A stretch of 64,000 nucleotides of DNA from Streptococcus urinalis 2285-97 (GTDB lineage Bacteria; Bacillota; Bacilli; Lactobacillales; Streptococcaceae): positions 124,001-188,000 of the forward strand of contig NZ_AEUZ02000001.1 of NCBI RefSeq assembly GCF_000188055.2. The letters are read 5' to 3'. Positions within the stretch are counted from its first letter, which is position 1. The number at the start of each line of letters is the position of its first letter. A program made the translations under genes and the position numbers. The notes beneath the pieces were generated by a model. The model searched no databases, had not been told where the DNA came from, and saw only the letters and a list, made by a program, of their open reading frames with translations. Shown here one piece after another: positions 55,871-64,000 of this stretch.

Positions 55871-56657
55871 AATCTTGATGTAGTGTTTTTGTTTTATTCA
55901 AAAAAGCATAACCGAGACCAATGAAAAGTCCGCCTCCTATCCAATTCCCCATAAAAACTACACTCCATTGACGTAAAATATTGAGTAGTGTCAATCCTTT
56001 GATTGGATGAACAGGACTAAGACCAGCTAACATAAAAGAAGCAAAGTTAGCTATCAAATGCTCGTTTGCTAAGAAAACAAACATAAAGATAGCAGACATG
56101 GCAATAAAGCATTTCGCAGATTCTTCTTTCAAAAGCATGTAACCGAGAATTGCAATATTAACGAACATATTTGCAGTAATACCTTCGATAAAATTCATAC
56201 TGTTAGTCTTAGATAGTTTTATCTGAACAGTATTGATAAGATAACTTTTAGTTGTCAATTTATGGAAAGCAAATGATTGATTAAACAACCATGCTAAAAT
56301 AATTGTTCCTATGAGATTAAAGAGAGTACAGTACGCTAAGATGTAAATTGTTTTTTTCCAACTAATAACTTTGTAGTAAGAACCTGTTGTTAGATACATC
56401 ATATTTGAAGTCGCTAATTCACCATTAAAAATAAGAACATAAACCAAGCCTATAGCAAAAATAAATGGAAAGACAAAACGTGATAATGATGGGAATTGTG
56501 TTCCTATAACATCAGCTGCGATAACACCAACAGCTGTGGACATGGTTAAGAAAGCTCCCGCGTAAATTGAGCGTAAAGCATAACGTGCTAAACTTTCATC
56601 AAATAACGCTTCTTTTTTTCGACAAGCTGCGCTTACCTTTTCCTCAAATTGTGACAT
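55869..56657 (-). CDS. formate/nitrite transporter (FNT) family channel
   Basis: 262 residues from ATG 56657 (AAGGAGA upstream). About six membrane helices with FNT traits: SIYAGAFLTMSTAVGVIA, NGELATSNMMYLTTG, FVFLANEHLIANFASFML and GNWIGGGLFIGLGYAF. FNT proteins carry small monovalent anions such as formate, nitrite, lactate or hydrosulfide. It is the last gene of an operon with two FMN-reductase-like proteins (gap 75 nt), which suggests it moves the substrate or product of those enzymes. Substrate not predictable. Confidence 0.88.
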   Translation of the reverse strand: MSQFEEKVSAACRKKEALFDESLARYALRSIYAGAFLTMSTAVGVIAADVIGTQFPSLSRFVFPFIFAIGLVYVLIFNGELATSNMMYLTTGSYYKVISWKKTIYILAYCTLFNLIGTIILAWLFNQSFAFHKLTTKSYLINTVQIKLSKTNSMNFIEGITANMFVNIAILGYMLLKEESAKCFIAMSAIFMFVFLANEHLIANFASFMLAGLSPVHPIKGLTLLNILRQWSVVFMGNWIGGGLFIGLGYAFLNKTKTLHQD

Positions 56658-56732
56658 AAAATCTCCTTGTGAATTGTTAAACAAATATTTTTTTCCTAAT
56701 AAAAGCGGGAGGAAAACCTTCCGCAAAAAACA

Positions 56733-58001
56733 TTATTTTTCTGAGGCACCAGAAGTGGCATCCGCAGCTGGTGCCGCTGCCGCTTGACCAGTATCAGAAG
56801 CGCCAGAAGTTACATCAGCACTGTGTCCACCAGCATCAGAGGCGCCAGAAGTTGCATCTGTAGCACTTGGTGAACCAGCTTTACCACCAGCTAAGTATTG
56901 GCCTGTTTCTTTAAGATACCAGTCTAACCAAGGTTTGAAATTAAAAACAATTTCATTAATACCTGCATATGAACCGTCTGGATAGTACATAGCTTGGTAA
57001 TTGTGAGTGTTAATAATTTCTGCAGGAGAACCAGGAACAATAGTTCTGACATATTCTTCATTACCGTTTCGTAGAGAACCAATAACCCATTCTACATTTT
57101 TCATACGAGCAGGTGGAAGTGATCCGTGAACTGTTGATAGACGGTTACCAACTTGTTCAGGGACACGTTTTGCAAACATTGTATCTGGATCTTGATGTTG
57201 ACTATTGTAATATAAGAATTGGTTGTTATCATCAGCGTATGTTAATTCAAAAGGCATAGCTTTCAAGAACATATTGATTTGGTCAACTGTTAACAAACCA
57301 TTATCAAGTTTAACATAAGTATCACCTTCGACAGCACCTACAATTTTTGAAGCTTTTTCTAACCAGTCGGGATCATCTGGATCAACTTCACGAATAGTCG
57401 TTGCAATTGGTTTACCAGCGTCTAAGTCTTCAGGTTCAATAGGCTTAGGCTGTCTAAGTGTTGAAACAACACCTACATATTTGATGAAGTTATCTAAGCA
57501 AGTTTCTAAGAATTTCACAGTTCCCTCGTTAATAATATTACCATTATCATCAAATGCTTCTTTAGCTTTACCAAGTAAAAATTCATTTCCTGGAAGAGTA
57601 TAGGCATTGACACCTGGAGCATCCAAGATTTTACGAAGATGGACTTGAGCGCGCGATGTTCCTTGATCATAGTATGAAGCTCCTACAATCATAACAGGTT
57701 TGTTTTCAAATGGATGTAAGTTGAAAGATAACCATTCTAGAGTACTTTTCAAAGCAGGTGTAATCGTATGATTGTGTTCAGGAGTTGCGATGATAACACC
57801 GTCAGCTCTGTTGATTTTATTGTATAGATATTGAACGGCAAAAGATTGTGATTGATCATCATCTTGGTTAAACATTGGAACGTCTTTGATTTCCAAAAGT
57901 TCTAGTTCAAATTTTGTTTTAAATTGTTTGCGGATGAATTCTAATAACATACGGTTGTATGATTTTTCAGCATTAGAGCCAACAAGTCCTACAAATTTCA
58001 T
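56733..58001 (-). CDS. NADPH-dependent FMN reductase fused to a PAS-like domain and three C-terminal flavinylation-type motifs
   Basis: 422 residues. 1-185: flavodoxin-like NAD(P)H:FMN reductase (FVGLVGSNAEKSYNRMLL, GVIIATPEHNHTITPALKS, GASYYDQGTSRAQVHLR). About 235-360: a PAS-like domain of the DUF438 type (LLTVDQINMFLKAMPFELTY, RVPEQVGNRLSTVHGSLPP, YPDGSYAGINEIV). 379-422: a Gly/Ala/Ser/Asp tail with DATSGAS (382-388), DVTSGAS (396-402) and DATSGAS (414-420). D-x-[ST]-S-G-A-[ST] is the pattern ApbE modifies with FMN. No signal peptide, so cytosolic. 17 nt after the smaller paralogue gene, which ends at 58019, and 75 nt before the FNT gene. Probably a multi-flavin reductase of an unknown anion. 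Confidence 0.85.
   Translation of the reverse strand: MKFVGLVGSNAEKSYNRMLLEFIRKQFKTKFELELLEIKDVPMFNQDDDQSQSFAVQYLYNKINRADGVIIATPEHNHTITPALKSTLEWLSFNLHPFENKPVMIVGASYYDQGTSRAQVHLRKILDAPGVNAYTLPGNEFLLGKAKEAFDDNGNIINEGTVKFLETCLDNFIKYVGVVSTLRQPKPIEPEDLDAGKPIATTIREVDPDDPDWLEKASKIVGAVEGDTYVKLDNGLLTVDQINMFLKAMPFELTYADDNNQFLYYNSQHQDPDTMFAKRVPEQVGNRLSTVHGSLPPARMKNVEWVIGSLRNGNEEYVRTIVPGSPAEIINTHNYQAMYYPDGSYAGINEIVFNFKPWLDWYLKETGQYLAGGKAGSPSATDATSGASDAGGHSADVTSGASDTGQAAAAPAADATSGASEK
56742..56858 (-). repeat. three DxTSGAS-coding repeats
   Basis: The core D-[AV]-T-S-G-A-S occurs three times with spacings of 14 and 18 residues. The nucleotide copies differ at wobble positions. The region is clearly more GC-rich than its surroundings. 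Confidence 0.85.
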
Positions 58002-58018
58002 ATCTTATTCCTTTCTGT

Positions 58019-58621
58019 TTATAAATTTTCCCAATCAAAGTTTTCTGCTTCTTTGTGTAGAAGCTCTTGTGCATTTGATAATTTTCCAGTGATAATGACA
58101 AATAATCTGAAATCATCAAAAATTGCATCTAACTTTTGAATCGTTTCAAGATCAAATAAATTACCATCTTCGTCAAATGCTTGTAAGGAATGAGATAGTA
58201 AAAACTCATCAGGAAGGACATTTGCTTTTAATTCAGGAGCATTTAAAATTTGTCTCAATTGTAATTGGGCACGCGATGAACCAAGTGTTCCGTAAGAAGC
58301 ACCAGTAATCATGACGGGTTTGTTAAGAAGTGGGTAAATGCCATAAGATAACCAAGCGAGCGCATTCATCAATGAAGCAGGGATAGAATGGTCATATTCT
58401 GGCGTTCCAATGATGACACCATCAGCTTCTTCAATTTTTTGAGCTAATTCTAAAACACTTTCAGGAAGAACTTTTTCAGAAGGTTTGTTAAAGAATGGAA
58501 GATCTTTAATTTCAACAAGTTCGATGTCAGCTTTGTCAGCGTAGTGTTTTTCAATGTATTCTAGAAGCTTACGATTTGTAGAGCGAGCGGAATTTGTACC
58601 GACAAGTCCGATAAGTTTCAT
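58019..58621 (-). CDS. NADPH-dependent FMN reductase
   Basis: A 200-residue flavodoxin-fold protein, paralogous to the N-terminal domain of the next gene (LIGLVGTNSARSTNRKLLEY, GVIIGTPEYDHSIPASLM, GASYGTLGSSRAQLQLRQIL). It lacks the PAS-like domain and the tail. First gene of the operon. On the minus strand a TTGGCT, 18 nt and TATTAT promoter is visible (about 58660-58695), and GAGGGAC precedes the ATG. It probably supplies reduced flavin or electrons to the larger partner. Confidence 0.88.
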   Translation of the reverse strand: MKLIGLVGTNSARSTNRKLLEYIEKHYADKADIELVEIKDLPFFNKPSEKVLPESVLELAQKIEEADGVIIGTPEYDHSIPASLMNALAWLSYGIYPLLNKPVMITGASYGTLGSSRAQLQLRQILNAPELKANVLPDEFLLSHSLQAFDEDGNLFDLETIQKLDAIFDDFRLFVIITGKLSNAQELLHKEAENFDWENL

Positions 58622-58831
58622 AATAGTCCCTCTTTTCTGAAAATGGTTGATAATTTAATATCTAATACTATAATACCGAATTTTTGATAATTAAGCCAAC
58701 GGTTTCCGAAAAGTCAACTTTTATGCTTGATTGAAAATTCACAAGAAATTTTCAGAAAACAATTAATCCTCTAATGTCTCAAAACTCTTTTTTAATGGTA
58801 AACTATGAGAATACTTGAATTGGGAGAGATT

Positions 58832-59959
58832 ATGAAGTCTATTATCACATTAGTAAAACAAGAAACCTTGTTATTTATTTCGGCGCTCTTAGCTGTTTTT
58901 AGTTTTTTGGTACAACCAAATATTAGAAAAACAATAGCTTCTGTTGACCTAAAAACACTTCTTAGTTTATTGTTATTAATGGTTATTGTAGCTGGTTTTC
59001 GTCAAGCTGGTTTTTTCCAATGGCTGACAAATACTATCTTAAAAAAGGTTAGTAACTTAAAAAACTTAGTTTTGGTCTTAGTTGGTTTCAGTTTTTTCAT
59101 CAGTATGTTAGTGACAAATGATGTGGCCTTAATCATGTTAGTACCGCTAGCAATTAGTATTCTTAAAAAGCTTGAACTCAAAAGACTCATTTTCACCATT
59201 GTTCTCATGACAATTGCTGCTAACATGGGAAGTAGTTTAACCATTATTGGTAATTCTCAGAATTTATATCTTTTCCAGTATGGTCATTTTAAATGGTTTA
59301 GCATTACACATTTGATGTTTCCATATGTCTTTTTAACTGGCTTATTATTAGTTATATTCATTTATCTCCTTTTACCAAATCAAATGATTAGACAAGAACC
59401 CATTCAGGTAAAAATGGATATAAAATCATTATTATTTCTTCTTGTTTTGTTTAGTTTTACATTTTTATTTATAATTGATGTCTTACCTGTATGGTCACCT
59501 ATCATCATTATTATTTTCTTGTTAATGTTTGATAGAAAACTCTTTTATCAAGTTGATTATGCTTTATTATTAACCTTCTTCTTTCTCTTTCTCTTTCTCT
59601 TTCTCTTTCTCTTTCTTTTCATAGGAAATATCAATCAAATTCCGTTGATAACAAATAGCATCCATCGTGTGTTATCTGGTCACGAAGTGATTGTCACGGT
59701 CATTTTAAGCCAATTGATTAGTAATGTTCCCAGTGCTATTGCCTTAACAAACTACACAAGGCAAATAAGTGATTTAGTAATTGGCACAAATCTTGGTGGC
59801 CTTGGTACCCTGATAGCATCTATGGCTAGTTTGATTTCTTATAAATACATAGTTAAAGAAAAAGAAATGAATCGAAAATCCTATCTTTTGATGTTTAGTC
59901 TTTATAATGTAGTTGTTCTACTTGTGCTTCTGACTTTTCATTATTTAACCTCAAACTAG
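58832..59959 (+). CDS. ArsB/NhaD-SLC13-type anion permease
   Basis: 375 residues from ATG 58832 (GGGAGAG upstream; the earlier ATG at 58805 sits on the -10 box TAAACT). About ten membrane helices; family-like SMLVTNDVALIMLVPLAI and NMGSSLTIIGNSQNLYL, with a repeat-symmetric LISNVPSAIAL and GTNLGGLGTLIASMASLI in the second half. Probably a dicarboxylate, sulfate or similar anion carrier. The helix at about 255-270 contains an (Phe-Leu)n stretch from a hexanucleotide repeat. Confidence 0.82.
   Translation: MKSIITLVKQETLLFISALLAVFSFLVQPNIRKTIASVDLKTLLSLLLLMVIVAGFRQAGFFQWLTNTILKKVSNLKNLVLVLVGFSFFISMLVTNDVALIMLVPLAISILKKLELKRLIFTIVLMTIAANMGSSLTIIGNSQNLYLFQYGHFKWFSITHLMFPYVFLTGLLLVIFIYLLLPNQMIRQEPIQVKMDIKSLLFLLVLFSFTFLFIIDVLPVWSPIIIIIFLLMFDRKLFYQVDYALLLTFFFLFLFLFLFLFLFIGNINQIPLITNSIHRVLSGHEVIVTVILSQLISNVPSAIALTNYTRQISDLVIGTNLGGLGTLIASMASLISYKYIVKEKEMNRKSYLLMFSLYNVVVLLVLLTFHYLTSN
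59581..59616 (+). repeat. hexanucleotide microsatellite (CTTTCT)6
   Basis: Six perfect copies of CTTTCT inside the anion permease gene, preceded by a related CTTCTT. It encodes alternating Phe and Leu in a membrane helix. A gain or loss of one unit adds or removes two residues without changing the frame. Confidence 0.95.
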
Positions 59960-60034
59960 CATTGTAGAAAGAAATGGTGACTTTGATTATGCTATAATAA
60001 CAAAAGGAGATTTTGCAATTAGGGGATTAGGAAA

Positions 60035-60799
60035 ATGATTGATATCAAAGAGATTTTGGAAAAAATGCATCCAAATCAAAAGGTAAATTATGACAAAGTC
60101 ATGCAACAAATGATTAAAGTATGGCAAAAAGAGGAAAAAAGGCCAAGGATTTTGATGCATGTATGCTGTGCACCCTGCTCTACATACACACTTGAATACC
60201 TGTCAGAGTATGCGGATATTACCGTTTATTTTGCGAATTCTAATATCCATCCAAAGGATGAATACCATAGAAGAGCTTATGTGACACAAGAATTTATTTC
60301 AAACTTTAATAAAAAAACGGGATACTCAGTTCATTTCATTGAAGCGCCCTACGTACCAAACGAATTTTTTAAGGTTGTTAGAGGTTTAGAAAGTGAGCCA
60401 GAAGGTGGTGATAGGTGCCGGGTTTGTTTCGATTATCGTTTGGACAAAACTGCCCAAAAAGCTCTTGAGTTAGGATTTGATTATTTTGCCAGCGCTTTAA
60501 CTATTAGCCCTCATAAAAATGCTCAAACCATTAATTCAGTTGGCATTGATGTCCAACAGCTCTACGCAACACATTATTTACCAAGTGATTTTAAAAAGAA
60601 TAATGGTTATCGACGATCAGTAGAGATGTGTGATGAATATGATATCTATAGACAATGTTATTGTGGCTGTGTTTTTGCAGCAAAAGCACAGCAAATCGAT
60701 TTGGTCGCAATCAAAAAAGAAGCTAGAGCATTTATGAATGAAAAATCAGAACATGATTTTCCAAATATTCGCTTTACCTATGAAGGAAAAGAAGTATAA
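60035..60799 (+). CDS. queH: epoxyqueuosine reductase QueH
   Basis: A 254-residue protein of the DUF208/QueH family. Cysteine motifs MHVCCAPCSTYTLEYL near the N-terminus, GGDRCRVCFDYRLDKTA in the middle and IYRQCYCGCVFA near the C-terminus bind the iron-sulfur cluster and metal. It reduces epoxyqueuosine in tRNA to queuosine and replaces QueG. Pathway partner of Tgt (40416). TATAAT at about 59992 and a GGGGATTAGG site upstream. Confidence 0.93.
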   Translation: MIDIKEILEKMHPNQKVNYDKVMQQMIKVWQKEEKRPRILMHVCCAPCSTYTLEYLSEYADITVYFANSNIHPKDEYHRRAYVTQEFISNFNKKTGYSVHFIEAPYVPNEFFKVVRGLESEPEGGDRCRVCFDYRLDKTAQKALELGFDYFASALTISPHKNAQTINSVGIDVQQLYATHYLPSDFKKNNGYRRSVEMCDEYDIYRQCYCGCVFAAKAQQIDLVAIKKEARAFMNEKSEHDFPNIRFTYEGKEV

Positions 60800-60875
60800 A
60801 ATACGAATAGAAGAGTATCATCCCAATTTATGCTATAGTAATGAACAGAATGAAAGTAAATGACAAGGAGTAGTT

Positions 60876-61319
60876 ATGCGAAAACGTGGATTTGAATTAA
60901 TATCATCAATGACAAATAAAGATTTATTACCAAAAAGAGAAACAGCTCATGCAGCGGGGTATGATTTATCTGTTGCTGAAAAAACAGTAATTAAGGCAGG
61001 TGAGATTGTACTCGTTCCAACTGGAGTAAAAGCCTATATGCAGGCTGGTGAAGTATTATATCTTTATGATCGCTCATCAAACCCTCGAAAGAAGGGCTTG
61101 GTTCTTGCTAACTCTGTTGGAGTCATTGATGGGGATTATTATAATAACCCCTCAAATGAAGGTCATATTTTTGCTCAAATGCAAAATATTACAAAAAAAG
61201 ATGTTGTTTTAGAAGTAGGAGAACGCATTGTTCAAGGTGTCTTTGCGCCATTTTTAGTTGTGGATGATGATGAGGCAAGTGGTGAAAGAACTGGTGGATT
61301 TGGAAGTACAGGACAGTAA
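60876..61319 (+). CDS. dut: dUTP diphosphatase-like protein
   Basis: A 147-residue protein with trimeric dUTPase motifs: [30 protein letters not shown] (motif 2), VIDGDYYNN (motif 3), [12 protein letters not shown] (motif 4) and the Gly-rich [13 protein letters not shown]-terminus (motif 5). It hydrolyses dUTP to dUMP. 23 nt before radA, so co-transcribed with it. AAGGAG upstream. Confidence 0.95.
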   Translation: MRKRGFELISSMTNKDLLPKRETAHAAGYDLSVAEKTVIKAGEIVLVPTGVKAYMQAGEVLYLYDRSSNPRKKGLVLANSVGVIDGDYYNNPSNEGHIFAQMQNITKKDVVLEVGERIVQGVFAPFLVVDDDEASGERTGGFGSTGQ

Positions 61320-61342
61320 AAGACTTCAAAAGGAAAAAAGAA

Positions 61343-62704
61343 ATGGCTAAGAAAAAAACAACTTTTGTCTGTCAAAAATGTGGCTATCAATCTCCTAAAT
61401 ATCTAGGACGTTGTCCCAACTGTTCGGCATGGTCATCATTTGTTGAAGAGGTTGAAGTAACAGAAGTAAAAAATGCGCGTGTTAGCTTAACGGGTGAAAA
61501 AACAAAACCAATCAAATTAAAAGAAGTTGATTCGATCAATTACGCGAGAACCAAGACAAAAATGGATGAGTTTAACCGTGTTTTAGGCGGTGGTGTCGTT
61601 CCTGGCTCCTTAGTCTTAATTGGTGGTGATCCAGGAATAGGGAAGTCAACGTTACTTTTACAAGTTTCAACACAATTGGCTGACAATGGGACAGTATTAT
61701 ATGTTTCAGGTGAAGAGTCTGCAGAACAAATCAAACTTCGAAGTGAGCGACTTGGCGATATTGATAATGAATTCTATCTTTATGCAGAGACAAACATGCA
61801 AAATATAAGAGCCGAGGTTGAAAAAATCAATCCTGATTTTTTAGTTATTGATTCTATTCAGACTATTATGAGTCCTGAAATTTCAAGTGTTCAAGGATCT
61901 GTATCTCAAGTTAGAGAAGTAACTGCAGAATTAATGCAATTAGCAAAGACAAATAATATCGCAACTTTTATTGTTGGACATGTTACAAAAGAAGGGACAT
62001 TGGCTGGACCCCGCATGCTTGAGCATATGGTGGATACAGTTTTGTATTTTGAAGGAGAAAGACACCATACGTTTAGGATTCTAAGAGCAGTTAAAAATCG
62101 TTTTGGTTCAACCAATGAAATTGGCATATTTGAGATGCAGTCTGGTGGTTTAGTAGAAGTATTGAACCCTAGTCAAGTCTTTTTAGAAGAACGGTTGGCT
62201 GATGCCACTGGTTCTGCAATTGTGGTAACGATGGAAGGTAGCCGCCCTATTCTAGCCGAAGTCCAAGCTTTGGTGACACCGACCGTTTTTGGAAATGCAA
62301 GACGAACAACAACAGGTTTAGATTTTAACCGTGTTAGTTTGATTATGGCTGTCTTGGAAAAAAGATGTGGCTTACTCTTACAAAACCAAGATGCCTACTT
62401 AAAGTCTGCAGGTGGTGTGAAGCTTAATGAACCAGCAATTGATTTAGCAGTAGCAGTTGCAATTGCTTCAAGTTATAGGGAAAAACCAACAAACCCTCAA
62501 GAGGCTTTTATTGGTGAAATAGGTTTAACTGGTGAAATTAGACGGGTTACAAGGATTGAGCAAAGAATTAATGAAGCTGCTAAGTTAGGGTTTACCAAGA
62601 TTTATGCACCAAAAAATTCACTTTCTGGCATAACACTTCCTGAGACAATCACAGTAGTTGGTGTAATGACAGTAAATGATGTCTTAAAAGCAGTCTTTAA
62701 ATAA
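61343..62704 (+). CDS. radA: DNA repair protein RadA
   Basis: A 453-residue protein with an N-terminal C4 zinc finger ([14 protein letters not shown]), RecA-like ATPase with Walker [11 protein letters not shown], the RadA signature [11 protein letters not shown], and a C-terminal Lon-like domain ([33 protein letters not shown]). RadA is a hexameric helicase that extends recombination D-loops and supports natural transformation in streptococci. Follows dut. Confidence 0.97.
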   Translation: MAKKKTTFVCQKCGYQSPKYLGRCPNCSAWSSFVEEVEVTEVKNARVSLTGEKTKPIKLKEVDSINYARTKTKMDEFNRVLGGGVVPGSLVLIGGDPGIGKSTLLLQVSTQLADNGTVLYVSGEESAEQIKLRSERLGDIDNEFYLYAETNMQNIRAEVEKINPDFLVIDSIQTIMSPEISSVQGSVSQVREVTAELMQLAKTNNIATFIVGHVTKEGTLAGPRMLEHMVDTVLYFEGERHHTFRILRAVKNRFGSTNEIGIFEMQSGGLVEVLNPSQVFLEERLADATGSAIVVTMEGSRPILAEVQALVTPTVFGNARRTTTGLDFNRVSLIMAVLEKRCGLLLQNQDAYLKSAGGVKLNEPAIDLAVAVAIASSYREKPTNPQEAFIGEIGLTGEIRRVTRIEQRINEAAKLGFTKIYAPKNSLSGITLPETITVVGVMTVNDVLKAVFK

Positions 62705-62737
62705 AAATGGTTGGCTAATCTTAGCTAACCATTTTTT
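62703..62737 (+). terminator. terminator after radA
   Basis: AAAATGGTTGGCTAA / TTAGCTAACCATTTT stem (one G-U pair) with T run. Confidence 0.85.
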
Positions 62738-62828
62738 ATAAACAGATTCTATGACAGCTGATTTTAAAAATGATAAGATTAAAAGTAATTTGATTGTCAA
62801 ACAATTAATGCTTAAGTGAGGGAAATGA

Positions 62829-63326
62829 ATGTCTTATTTTGATAATTTTTTAAAAACCAATCAAGCTTATGCAGATTTGCATGGAACTGCTCAATTACCC
62901 TTGAAACCAAAAACAAAAGTTGCTATTGTGACCTGTATGGATTCAAGACTTCATGTTGCTCAAGCTTTAGGTCTCGCTCTTGGAGATGCCCATATTTTAA
63001 GAAATGCCGGTGGCCGTGTAACAGAAGATATGATTAGATCACTTGTTATTTCTCAGCAACAAATGGGGACCAGAGAGATAGTTGTCTTACATCATACAGA
63101 TTGTGGGGCACAGACATTTACTAATGACGAATTTACGAAACACATTCAGGATGTTTTAGGTGTAGATGTTTCCGGGCAAGATTTTTTACCGTTTGAAAAT
63201 GTTCAAGAAAGTGTTAGAGAAGATATGGCAATTTTAGAGGCATCACCACTTATTCCTGATGATGTTGTCATAAATGGTGCTGTCTATGATGTTGAAACTG
63301 GGCGAATGACAGCAGTTGGTAAATAG
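62829..63326 (+). CDS. beta-class carbonic anhydrase
   Basis: A 165-residue protein with zinc-site motifs TCMDSRLH (Cys, Asp/Arg dyad) and VLHHTDCGAQ (His, Cys), of the short streptococcal type. It interconverts CO2 and bicarbonate and allows growth at ambient CO2. It lies between radA and gltX, as in other pyogenic streptococci. GAGGGAAATG at the start. Confidence 0.93.
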   Translation: MSYFDNFLKTNQAYADLHGTAQLPLKPKTKVAIVTCMDSRLHVAQALGLALGDAHILRNAGGRVTEDMIRSLVISQQQMGTREIVVLHHTDCGAQTFTNDEFTKHIQDVLGVDVSGQDFLPFENVQESVREDMAILEASPLIPDDVVINGAVYDVETGRMTAVGK

Positions 63327-63389
63327 TATAAAAAATTGACATCAAATGAATTTTTTATTAAAATAAAAAGTTTGACAGGAGATTAAACG

Positions 63390-63701
63390 ATGTCAAATAT
63401 TAATGAAAAAGCAAAGAATGCTTTAATTAATGCATTATTGGATGTTGAAGTTGCAAGTGATAAAGAACTTTATCAGATATTACTCCAATCAAAGGAGCAA
63501 CTTGAAAAAGGACAACCTGAGAATCTTGTGTTTTCAAAACTAAATAGTTTTTTAACAACTTATTTGTTAACGCATCAATTTAAAATACCAAAGGGCGCTC
63601 AAGAACTTTTTAAATATAGTCAAAGAATTGCTGCTAGTTATCGTGGGACAGCAATGCAAACCATGCTTTTTATGGGGTTGGGACCACACGGAGGTTTCTA
63701 G
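63390..63701 (+). CDS. bacteriocin immunity-like helical protein
   Basis: A 103-residue all-helical protein (KNALINALLDVEVASDKELYQ, KGQPENLVFSKLNSFLTTYLL, AQELFKYSQRIAASYRGT) resembling the EntA-type bacteriocin immunity family. CAGGAGA precedes ATG 63390. No bacteriocin precursor gene is seen next to it, so it would be an orphan immunity gene. Family assignment is tentative. Confidence 0.5.
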   Translation: MSNINEKAKNALINALLDVEVASDKELYQILLQSKEQLEKGQPENLVFSKLNSFLTTYLLTHQFKIPKGAQELFKYSQRIAASYRGTAMQTMLFMGLGPHGGF

Positions 63702-63909
63702 AAAAAATTTTCTTTTTAAAATGTCCTCATGCTTTTAGTTGATATTGATGAAAGAGCTGTCGATACTTTTAGACTATGATGATATTGCTGTTCAACATTT
63801 AAATTTAGAATCATTTGCTAAGATAATTAAAAATAGAATTACAAGAGGTGTGGTGACGTTAAAGCATCGCTGTCAGAAGCTCTCATGTAATAGTGACACA
63901 ATAATTTTT

Positions 63910-63941
63910 GGTGCTTTGCCTTTTTTCAAAGCACCTTTTTT
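63910..63941 (+). terminator. terminator upstream of gltX
   Basis: GGTGCTTTG / CAAAGCACC stem with T run, directly followed by the gltX -10 TATAAT (63944-63949). Confidence 0.9.
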
Positions 63942-63981
63942 GTTATAATAAAAAGGATTGAAATGAACAGGAGAAAATGGA

Positions 63982-64000
63982 ATGTCAAAACCAATTCGTG
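63982..64000 (+). CDS. gltX: start of glutamyl-tRNA synthetase, truncated by the window end
   Basis: Only six codons are visible, ATG then SKPIR, which fits the start of streptococcal GltX, whose next residues would be the RYAPSPTG signature. An ACAGGAGA ribosome-binding site and TATAAT lie upstream. The position after radA and the carbonic anhydrase gene is where pyogenic streptococci carry gltX. The identity rests on context. Confidence 0.6.

Noticed and set aside
63739..63948. Small reading frame between the immunity-like gene and gltX
   Set aside because: No ribosome-binding site, no recognisable family, and its end runs through the GGTGCTTTG terminator hairpin. It may be a relic but cannot be supported as a gene.

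Overview
The window reads as chromosome of a low-GC pyogenic-group Streptococcus. The protein set (LPXTG surface protein with a GA-type albumin-binding module, hyaluronate lyase, OpuA, PerR, RadA, the ula ascorbate operon) and the gene order rluA-family/pbp2A/rpmG/secE/nusG ... leuS ... ula ... opuA/polA/perR/tgt ... pgi ... galU/gpsA ... radA/gltX match what I know of S. pyogenes and relatives such as S. uberis, S. parauberis and S. dysgalactiae. I cannot fix the species from sequence alone. No phage, IS element, CRISPR array, rRNA or tRNA gene was seen.

Layout. 1-6.3 kb: TcaA-like protein end, pseudouridine synthase, Rid-family protein, PBP2A, L33, SecE, NusG. 6.3-9.2 kb: two broken secreted or surface protein genes, at the place where S. 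pyogenes carries nga/slo. 9.3-13.8 kb: leuS, a broken DUF3114-like gene and a membrane-anchored partner. 13.8-26 kb: the ascorbate island, with ulaABCDEF, a PRD regulator, a broken transglutaminase-like surface protein, ulaG and a broken phosphoketolase. 26-28.6 kb: an extracytoplasmic flavin electron-transfer module (FMN-binding protein, broken apbE, heme/FAD ferric-reductase-like protein) behind a PerR/Fur-like box. 28.8-32 kb: broken hyaluronate lyase. 32-46.6 kb: lipid kinase, OpuA, PolA, PerR, Tgt, BioY, TadA, SRP RNA, a transglutaminase-like lipoprotein. 46.7-55.6 kb: Pgi, DapH and the diaminopimelate deacetylase, MATE, FthC, rhomboid, GalU, GpsA. 55.8-58.6 kb: a three-gene operon of two NAD(P)H:FMN-reductase-like proteins and a formate/nitrite-type channel. 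58.8-64 kb: anion permease, QueH, Dut, RadA, carbonic anhydrase, immunity-like protein, start of gltX.

Two themes stand out. First, covalent flavin chemistry: the larger FMN reductase carries a PAS-like domain and a low-complexity C-terminal tail with three copies of D-[AV]-T-S-G-A-S, the pattern ApbE flavinylates. It lies in an operon with an anion channel, while the only apbE seen here is disrupted. This is my best candidate for an under-described system. Second, gene decay: eight accessory genes are broken, and a ninth appears to have lost its stop codon. The lesions are eight in-frame nonsense codons, several 1-nt indels, a 19-bp tandem duplication and a probable direct-repeat deletion. 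Housekeeping genes are intact, which suggests a lineage shedding surface and metabolic functions. Other signals are a 36-bp operator shared by ulaA and ulaG, a terminator-like hairpin in the nusG leader, and three genes whose extended -10 box ends exactly 6 nt before the ATG (probable leaderless mRNAs, including polA).
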